This document shows positions 56,401 through 64,000 of a DNA stretch of 64,000 nt, in pieces. Under the pieces are notes generated by a model, which was not told where the DNA came from, ran no database searches, and worked only from the letters and a program-made list of their open reading frames with translations. This stretch comes from Lineus longissimus (Eukaryota; Nemertea; Pilidiophora; Heteronemertea; Lineidae). Numbering within the stretch: position 1 is the first letter of the stretch; the number at the start of each line of letters is the position of its first letter. The position numbers and the translations under genes were made by a program. The stretch spans positions 28,274,599 to 28,338,598 of the forward strand of contig NC_088309.1 of NCBI RefSeq assembly GCF_910592395.1. Direction: 5' to 3'.

Positions 56401-56903
56401 TAGTCTCTGCTTTTTAGGACATGGGAATGATTGATCCGGTTTACCGTCCGAGAGATTTAAAAAGATGATGAGGCTTTTTTTCACTTCATTATTCATCGGT
56501 AGGCCTATACATTATCTTCCTGGATGAGATAATAGGCCTACTGGTATTCCACTTGCGGACAACATCAGCTTAATAACCTTACCTCGATGCTAATGGTAGG
56601 CCTATAACTCAGAGTGTAGGAATGAGAAGTATTCTATATACTGTATGTTTATTCGTACAAAAACTAGTACAGATTGTTGTGCATAGTGCAGATTAACTTG
56701 TCTTTGAACCTTAAGCATTAAGTGCATTACAAAAACGTATCTTATGTATATATTGACAGAGTCACCCTTAATTACATATTAAAGAGACTACTCTGGACCA
56801 GACATTTAGGACAGTTATACCAGGTTCTGGTCAGTTTAAACGAAAGTCCTTCCTCCCTAGCTCCCCTGTTGTGTATCTGAGGGTGGATGCAGGGTTTGAA
56901 TGA

Positions 56904-56924
56904 CCCCCCCCCCCCCCCCCCCCC
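56904..56924 (+). repeat. homopolymer C(21) tract
   Basis: Twenty-one consecutive cytosines lie between the two arms of the inverted duplication. Confidence 0.95.
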
Positions 56925-57529
56925 AGCTCAGCTAATTACAGCTATTAGCGGAGGATAAAAATATGACATGCAAATAAGAAAGAAAGGTTTGAAATGTGAA
57001 ATGAATTCATCGTCTGCGGCTATAGTTGGAACTGAGGTGGCAGGTCTTCAGTCTTCACTCAGTGACTGGGAGTATGAATTACACGACCAGGTTTTGATTT
57101 ATAGATGGCAGATAAGAACTTATATTGCAAGTAAAGTTGTGTAACATTTACAAGTATGACTAGTATTTATGTCACTTGTATCTTAATGTCTCCTATTAAT
57201 TGCCGATAAAATATGTCGGCAGTTTAAGATGGCATCAGAACTAAGTATGCTAAGTTTTTATGCCTGCCCACTCCAGGTACCTCCAGTGCTCCTCATGCCT
57301 AGTCTATATTTTGGTCGCGAACTGCATTTAACAGGAGAGGTCGTTCCCCGGCGAACTCGGCCCGGCCATTCTGTGATCAGCAGAAAAACCATCAATTTTC
57401 TCCTGTATCGCCCAATGAATTATCTTCAAATTTACAGGAAAGGTAGACCATGGTATACCAACTAAACGAGTGCAACTGATTCACATATATAAGAAGAAAT
57501 TAACCAAAAACCAAAAACATTATAACCCT

Positions 57530-57612
57530 GGCCAAGTTGGTTTTTTACCCAGGCCGAGTTGGTCCGGGCGGAGGCCGAGTTGGTAGGCCGAGTTGGCGTT
57601 AGGCCGAGATGG
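57530..57612 (+). repeat. GGCCGAGTTGG word cluster
   Basis: Five near-identical 11-mers (GGCCAAGTTGG, three of GGCCGAGTTGG, GGCCGAGATGG) occur within 83 bp at irregular spacing of about 11-22 bp. Confidence 0.8.
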
Positions 57613-57651
57613 CCCATCACCCATAGTCCCCATTTAAGAAACCATTTTCAA

Positions 57652-57861
57652 AACATCGGGAAAACCCAAGAGCGCAATTATTGTTCACCATTTGAAATGC
57701 GCACTTGCGCGCAAAATGGGATCCTTGTCTGACTGGTGACTAGACCACTTAGTTGGTCACTGTCAAATTAGACCTACAAATATCTTGTTTGGACATAGGT
57801 TGAAATCAGTTTATGCAAATCTCAAAGATCACATGACCTGCTAACGCGGATTGGATATAAC
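57652..57861 (-). repeat. inverted duplication, right arm
   Basis: It carries the reverse complements of both left-arm blocks in mirrored order, but with about 100 bp of extra sequence between them. It lies 600-810 bp upstream of the CHSY1 start codon. Confidence 0.9.
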
Positions 57862-57867
57862 GTTAAC

Positions 57868-57922
57868 CCGGTATGGGCGTTTCGCTCCCTGACCCTTTCG
57901 CCCCCGATCGTTTCGCTCCAAT
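57868..57922 (-). repeat. GCGAAACG-rich dispersed repeat, copy 3
   Basis: On the minus strand it reads TTGGAGCGAAACGA, GGGGGCGAAA, GGTCAGGGAGCGAAACG and ATACCGG, close to copy 1 over its whole length. It directly abuts the right arm of the inverted duplication. Confidence 0.75.
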
Positions 57923-58461
57923 CTGCGGACGTGCATTGGTTCAGTTTTTACTTTAGTTCGCTTTATCTTATTTTGCATAAAGATTTTTATCGACCGGGAG
58001 CATTCGTCCTGAATATTCATCATGCAGGATCACACCTGCTCTCAATAGTTGTGTCACGGCGGGCGATTCGTATTTCATGTAAGTGGTATCGAGTTTTATT
58101 ATAGTTTTATCGGAGCTACGTCCCAATTTGGTGGATCCGCTCACAAACAAGATAAATTATTCGCAACCTTCAGAATGTTTTTTCTCTCATTTCAGATGCA
58201 AATCGCTCTTCTTTGAATGTCATCATCAACAGTTCTATGCTCTGGAAGGAATTCCAAACTCACAGATGTCTTCTTGTAGTCGTACCACTGATGGCTTCTA
58301 ATTCTTTCAATCTTTGTGAGCAAATTCTGCAAGTTCTTCTGAAACACATCAATCCGAACCGTGAGAGCATCATGACTTCAACTTCAAGGCAACTTTATGT
58401 ATCAAATGGTTTCTATGTTCCGTACCTATAATTACAACCTGCAAGTGACACTTTATTCAAG

Positions 58462-61400
58462 ATGACACCACAGAAGAGGAAAGCATTCCCCAACTTGTGG
58501 TACTCAAAAAAACTCAAAGTAACGATGAATTGTATTTTGATACTTCTGTTGGGTGCACTGTCAGGATTTCTTCTCTGCCACTACTCTATCGGATCATGTG
58601 CTCGTTTAAAACGTTGTGGTGACCTTCATTCACCTGTGAAAGTCCTTCACTTGAGTTCTGTCTTGTCTCTAGATTCAGGAAGAGACCATCCTAATGTTGA
58701 TAACCATCAGTTCCAGACTCAAAATGATAATACAGGATCCATCTTTGTTGGTGTGATGACCGCAAAGAAGTTCCTTGACACCAGAGCGATGGGCGTTTTT
58801 AGAACATGGGCATCAACAATCCCTGGAAAAGTGGAATTTTTCTCAAGTATTCAGGATAAAGAGGGATACAGTGGCTTGCCTATTGTAGATCTTCCTGGGG
58901 TTACGGATAACATGTACCCACCACAGAAAAAGTCATTTATGATGTTGAAGTATATGCATGATAAATATATTGACAAGTATGAGTGGTTTGTGCGATCAGA
59001 TGATGACGTTTTTATCCGCGGTGAAAAACTTGCCAAATTTCTACATTCCATCAACAGCTCAAAACCTTACTACATTGGACAAGCGGGTCAAGGCCTCAAG
59101 TCAGAGGTCGGAAAACTTAGTTTGAAAAGTAATGAGAACTTTTGTATGGGAGGAACTTCAATGATTTTCAGCAGGGAGACCTTGAAACGTATTGTGCCGC
59201 ACATCAGCTATTGTTTGAATCATCTTTACACAAAACACGAAGACGTTGAAGTAGGAAGATGTGTTGGCAAGTTTGCTAATGTGCAGTGTACGTGGGCCTT
59301 TGAGGTAAGTTGCATGGCGTACCGGTAGTCTAATAATATAGTTGGTCACATTTCAGCACATGTTTCATTTCGAGCCAGTGATTTGTTAGAATTTTGGTTC
59401 AGATTCTGAAGACATAGTAATTCTAGAAAATGTCATTGTGTGAACACTCATTATTCTTGAAATATTTGTAAGTTTGTCCAACCATCAGCCAAGTGCCAGG
59501 AAGTGGGGCCTCTTTTCATTAATGCCTCTTGATTCTAGTTAAGTACTCCTTGTAAATGAGTAGGTCCATTATTTAACTTCAGGATGTATGTAGAGTGCCT
59601 ACACAGGCAGCTCTTTATGATAGAAATCAGTTATATAATGGAGCTTAATAAAAATATAAAGATTACCTATCATTATGCAAGTAACATTAGCAGGTGCAAT
59701 GTTTTCCACCTTGACATGTGTTTTATGTGAATGAGCATAATTTGCTACACCACCAGACCCTTCCTTCCTCATCTATCAAACCAACATACTTTTGTGATCC
59801 TATACAATTCAATTATGATTTCAATTACGATTTAGGTGGCAAGCAGCACTGATTTTACTAGGGTATGTCATGTTTGTCAAAATTTGATGTGTCTGTCACA
59901 GTAATGCAATAGCCTTAAGTGACTCCCAGGACAGCCTTAGTTCTCCTGGTTCCCTGTTCCCCTTCATATTGCTCTGTGAGACAGTTATATTTCCCGTATT
60001 GCCCACAATGTCTGGTATTTGTCTGGCAATGCCAATGTCTGGGGAACTTTCCAAGAGAAAATGGTGCCTTGGATAGTTTTTAATAGTCAGTTCTCTTGAT
60101 TCAAGCTATTTAACAAAAGCCCCATAAATGTTGCCGAGATGATTTTTCTTTTGACTGTTTCTACTTAGCTACCTGACTCTGCTAGTTACAAGTCTGCCTT
60201 TTTCCCTCAGCATGATCAGAAGCTGTGTAAGCTGCCAGCTGTTCAAAACAAATCATACCTACCAACAAACAAACATGCTAGAAGATATTTTAACTTCTAA
60301 ATCATTGATTTTCACAGCTTTTTAAAGCTGACGCATGGATGCTGAGGGGTCAAAAGTTAATAGAAAACACAAGGATGACCCAGCACCCTACATTACATGA
60401 TATATGCACAACTACCCCTCCTTGACAAGATAGGTCACAGACATGACAGAGGCACCCTGGTCAAACAAAACAAAAAATAGTCGGAGAAGGTTCAATCTCT
60501 GGACCTTTGGCACCACACACTGACACTGTCTTCCCCTTTGACTCTGAGATTCTCAACCATTGTCATTCTCAAGTTGAATATGTGTGACTTGTCTCATTTG
60601 CTCCCAGTACCTGTTCTTGATTTGAGGAACTGAGTAATCGGCTGGTAATGAATTGTGTCAAGATCTGAATAACTGATTCAACTCAGCTCTGTCCCAAATA
60701 TTGAATATGTGGTCATAAGTTTCATTTTGGACTTTGAGGCATTTCATCTCAGTATAATTCTCAACCTCTTTTTCAAGAGCCTAATCCTTTCGCGATTGTT
60801 AGAGGGGGTAAAATTGTAATATGTTGAAGGTGACGATGATTTGATTGCACTCCAGACAATTTCCTCCTTGATTGGTGAAGAAACTCAATCATGTAAATAC
60901 CCTGGCATGTTTCCATGCTCTTGCTGCTAGCCTTGCAGCTCAATGAAGAAACTTCTCACCAGTCTCTAATTCTCGGAAGATGTTTGCATCATTGGCATGA
61001 CTGGTACACTAGTATGATATGTATTGGTGTAAGGTGATGCCTGACTCAGGTATTGGAACATTGCTTCTCTTGTCTATTACAGGAAAAGCACATTGGTACA
61101 AGCGAGCTTATTAGTGAGAACTGTTGGTGGTAGGGCAAATAGGAGAGGGAACAGTTGTTGAGGAGGAAAGAGCTGGCTGTGCCCATGAGCAGGCCTATTA
61201 TCCCTTCACTTTTACCATAGTACCGTACATAAGGGCCTGTCATGTTTAGCAGAGGCCATATTTTCCCTTCACATTTACCACACCAAAGCCATTGAAGGTC
61301 CTATCCCTTCACTTTTACCAAGCAGATTCAGGATTCAAAGAGTAAACCTGTCTTGGACTCGGAGTCTCCAGGATCCCAAACTGAAATTGGGATAATAGGC

Positions 61401-64000
61401 CAATATGATTGCTTGCTTATTTGATTTGTTATCCAGCATGACTAGTTCAGCAGTGCTTCTCGTCCTTACATATGGTCTCAACTCCAGTTTTCTGTTGTGA
61501 ATTTTGATTCAACCATGATTTGCTCCACTTATGATGCTGAGTGATAAGTGTTGTATACATTCAGCTTGGTTTTCATCACTGTTCTCATGATAATTAGACT
61601 TCGGTGAATCATTACAATTATACAAGTATATAGCACACAATAGTTGTGGAATGTCTCCAATCTGTGTCAAAGCCGAGTTCTCCATGAACCTTCAACATAT
61701 GGGCCAACTTGTGGATGAATCGTCGGGAATAAGCACACAAAAATAGGAATGACTTGTATCAAGTTTACTGACTTGTACTTAGTTATCAACTATGTATTTT
61801 AGGCTCAAAGGACAAGCAGTTTTTTGGTTCCAAGCAATTTTCATTTTGCTGCAACATGCTATCATGATCACAAACAATGAAAATGACTTGTCTGTGGGGG
61901 TCATCGCAGATGGCTGCGACATGAATCGCTGATCACAGCCACCTGCGACCACAAAAAGGGCAGGGTGCAGAGCTCTGGGGTCTCCTGGTTTGTCATGTTT
62001 GTTGAGGGTTCTGTCAATTTGGTAGATTTCTTCATGCTTGACGTTTGGGGGGTAATCGGTTAGTAGCTGACATCTACTCTAAACTTTCAGATAAAAATTC
62101 CCTCCCAGCAGCAATGTTCTATTCTATTTTTGTAGAAGTTGACCTCTATAATGAGGATATGTTGCCATAAGACTAATTGGCCTAAGTGTACTCTAATTAT
62201 TATTAAAGTGTGAAAAATGTGGTTGTATGTAGATTATAAACCTCTTGATTAACTTGTGATTGCGTGTTACAAAATCACAGAACAATTCAGATTGGGCTTA
62301 TTTCACCAACAATCATTATGTTACATGGTACAAAAAAATGTGACGCATTATACCAAATCGGGTTGTAAGCATAAGCAATGTCAATACATTGAGGGTCAAG
62401 ATGGGTTGTAAGTCACCAGGCATGACGCAATCGTACATTCATTTTGATCCACTTTCAGATTATGACATAATAAGGCAAGCCTCATAAATGATTCACATGT
62501 TTGTGTCCAAAAACCGTTATTTGAAGTACATGTTTTAATATGTTTCTGATGTGTCTCATGGAGAACCCCCAAAACTTGGGATGCTTGGAGCCCATCACCT
62601 TTTGGGAATTGTGATAAGGTGTCCAGCACTTATCCTATGGATCCACTTCCTTTCCATTTCGTGCATTGGTTTTCCTGTGAGACCTACATTGACAGCAGTT
62701 AATTAAGATCATTTCTCTCGTTGCAGATGCAGCATATGTTCTATCAGAACCATGAAGAACCAAAAGGGTCGTACTCGCGAGAAGGGAAGCTGGACGAGAT
62801 ACCTTCTGCCATCACACTCCATCCAGTGAAAGACTCACGCTATCTATATCGCATTCACAATCATTACCAGACCAAAAAGATCCAAGACTTGAAGCACCGA
62901 CTGATGCAGTTACAGCGGTCAACATTCTTCATGGATCAACTCCTCGGCGATGAGCAGCATGGGAAATCGCCCAAGAAATATTTAAAATTTGGCCTCTCTT
63001 TAACACGTTATTCCTCTCTTTCACGGCAAGATTTAGTTCCATGGGACTTCTTTCACAAATATCAATACAACTTAGGCAGTCAAAACCCACGTCAAGGATT
63101 GACAATGTTCCAGGTGAAAGGTCTAAATCATATCATTAGGAAAGTTATGAGACTCGTTAATAAAAATGCTCGTCAACGAGGGCGGACTATAGATTATAAA
63201 GACATCTTGTATGGGTATCAGCGGGTTAATCCGCTATACGGTGCTGATTACATATTGGATTTACTACTAATTTACCGTAAACACAAGGGCAAGCGGATTA
63301 CGGTAAACGTCCGGCGACATGCCTACGTACAACAGTCATTTTCAGAGCCTGAAATCTTGGTTGAAGATCTTCTTGAATCAAGTTCAAGTCAGTCGAATGA
63401 TCTCCATAAATCTGCTGCTGTGGAAGATCCAAGAACAGTCCACTTCATCTTACCACTGGCAGGAAGGTTTGAACCCTTCACCAGGTTTTTGAACAATTTT
63501 GAAAACACTTGCCTGAAGACAGGCGACAAAGTGGAACTTGCTGTGGTGCTGTTTTCAGAGGTTTCAGAAAGTCGCCCCGCTGATGTGATACAGTTAGTCC
63601 AGAAGTTAAAAGCTAAATATCCAACTTATGATCTCAGGGTTGTTGAGTTAAAAGGTGCGTTTTCACGAGCGCTGGCACTCACCAGAGGGAGTGACTTATA
63701 CGACTCTAACGCGTTACTGTTCTTTATCGATGTTGACATCTATTTCTCCCAGGAAGCAGTGGAGAGGGTGCGTGTCAACACAAAATTCATGCAGCAAGTT
63801 TACTACCCCATTGTGTTTAGCCGCTATTCTGAGGATGCAATATGCCCCCAGGGGTCGTGCTCTTTCAATCCTTTCATATTCACCGACACCCATGGCTACT
63901 GGCGTTTCTATGGTTTCGGCATGACTGGAATATACAAAGGTGACCTTGTTTCTGCTGGTGGATTTGATTTACGCATTGAAGGTTGGGGGAAAGAGGATGT
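58462..64000 (+). CDS. CHSY1: CHSY1, chondroitin sulfate synthase 1 (3' end beyond window)
   Basis: Two exons are visible: 58462-59304 (281 codons) and 62727 to the window end, together 705 residues; human CHSY1 has 802, so about 100 are missing. The enzyme is a Golgi type II membrane protein that polymerises chondroitin by adding GlcUA and GalNAc alternately. A signal-anchor helix lies at about residues 22-45. The first glycosyltransferase domain (GT31) contains FVGVMTAKKFLDTRA, FRTWA and the metal-binding DDD at 180-182 (RSDDDVFIRG). The second (GT7) has RFEPFTRFLNNFENTC, FSRALAL, FFIDVDIYF with Asp616 and Asp618, YGFGMTGIYKGDLV and GWGKED at the very end. The start is the ATG at 58462, in a leader exon that begins after an acceptor at 58195. 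The single 3.4-kb coding intron is the longest in the window. Confidence 0.95.
59305..62726 (+). other. CHSY1 intron 1
   Basis: This intron shows no coding exon or RNA gene that I can support. It contains three copies of CCCTTCAC(T/A)TTTACCA (near 61202, 61265 and 61305), spaced 40-65 bp apart, and otherwise AT-rich unique sequence. Confidence 0.6.

Larger units (their letters stand above)
56001..58461. promoter_or_regulatory. divergent upstream region of RPRD2 and CHSY1
   Basis: The 2.5 kb between opposite start codons hold both promoters and a CHSY1 5' untranslated exon beginning after an acceptor at 58195. It also holds an inverted duplication (56282-56400 against 57652-57861), a C(21) run (56904-56924), a cluster of GGCCGAGTTGG words (57530-57612) and copy 3 of the GCGAAACG-rich repeat. 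The 78-codon open frame at 57229-57465 has no supporting context. Confidence 0.55.

Overview
This is eukaryotic nuclear DNA from an invertebrate animal. Nearly every gene is split by short introns with GT-AG ends, usually 150-500 bp. The proteins match animal families closely, often at near-human length, and the gaps hold AATAAA signals and short dispersed repeats. The frequent taggccta and acatgtac strings suggest a marine deuterostome or lophotrochozoan, but I cannot name the species. I rebuilt gene structures by hand, joining exons by splice site, reading frame and family resemblance.

Eleven protein genes lie in strictly alternating orientation: DAP3/mS29 (+, 1218-5320), an EPHX4-like epoxide hydrolase (-, 9416-6370), MAU2/SCC4 (+, 9867-16332), PIGO (-, 23863-19271), ENSA/ARPP19 (+, 24309-25517), an unrecognised basic protein (-, 30706-29608), CACTIN (+, 30983-37289), ZSWIM7/SWS1 (-, 39381-37950), EFL1 (+, 40433-46773), RPRD2 (-, 56000-49089) and CHSY1 (+, from 58462, cut by the window end). 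The first 160 bases look like the 3' end of one more plus-strand gene. The genes therefore form five head-to-head pairs and five tail-to-tail pairs. Four of the five head-to-head gaps are about 0.3-1.05 kb and the RPRD2/CHSY1 gap is 2.5 kb.

The genes are housekeeping genes from separate processes: mitochondrial ribosome (DAP3), cohesin loading (MAU2), GPI-anchor synthesis (PIGO), PP2A control in mitosis (ENSA), splicing (CACTIN), recombination repair (ZSWIM7), 60S maturation (EFL1), RNA polymerase II CTD binding (RPRD2) and chondroitin sulfate synthesis (CHSY1). They do not form a pathway. From memory, several human orthologues lie on 1q21-22, 19p13 and 15q, so the window may keep an old linkage block.

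The most interesting non-coding content is a family of box C/D snoRNA-like units in MAU2 introns. Two have an 11-nt guide that exactly complements a universal 18S rRNA segment. Others are a 741-bp hAT-like foldback element with an 8-bp target duplication in MAU2 intron 2; a 15-unit 42-bp minisatellite in a CACTIN intron with a consensus 5' splice site in every unit; an inverted duplication in the RPRD2/CHSY1 intergenic region; and a GCGAAACG-rich repeat found three times near gene starts. I see no virus, CRISPR array, complete tRNA or rRNA gene.
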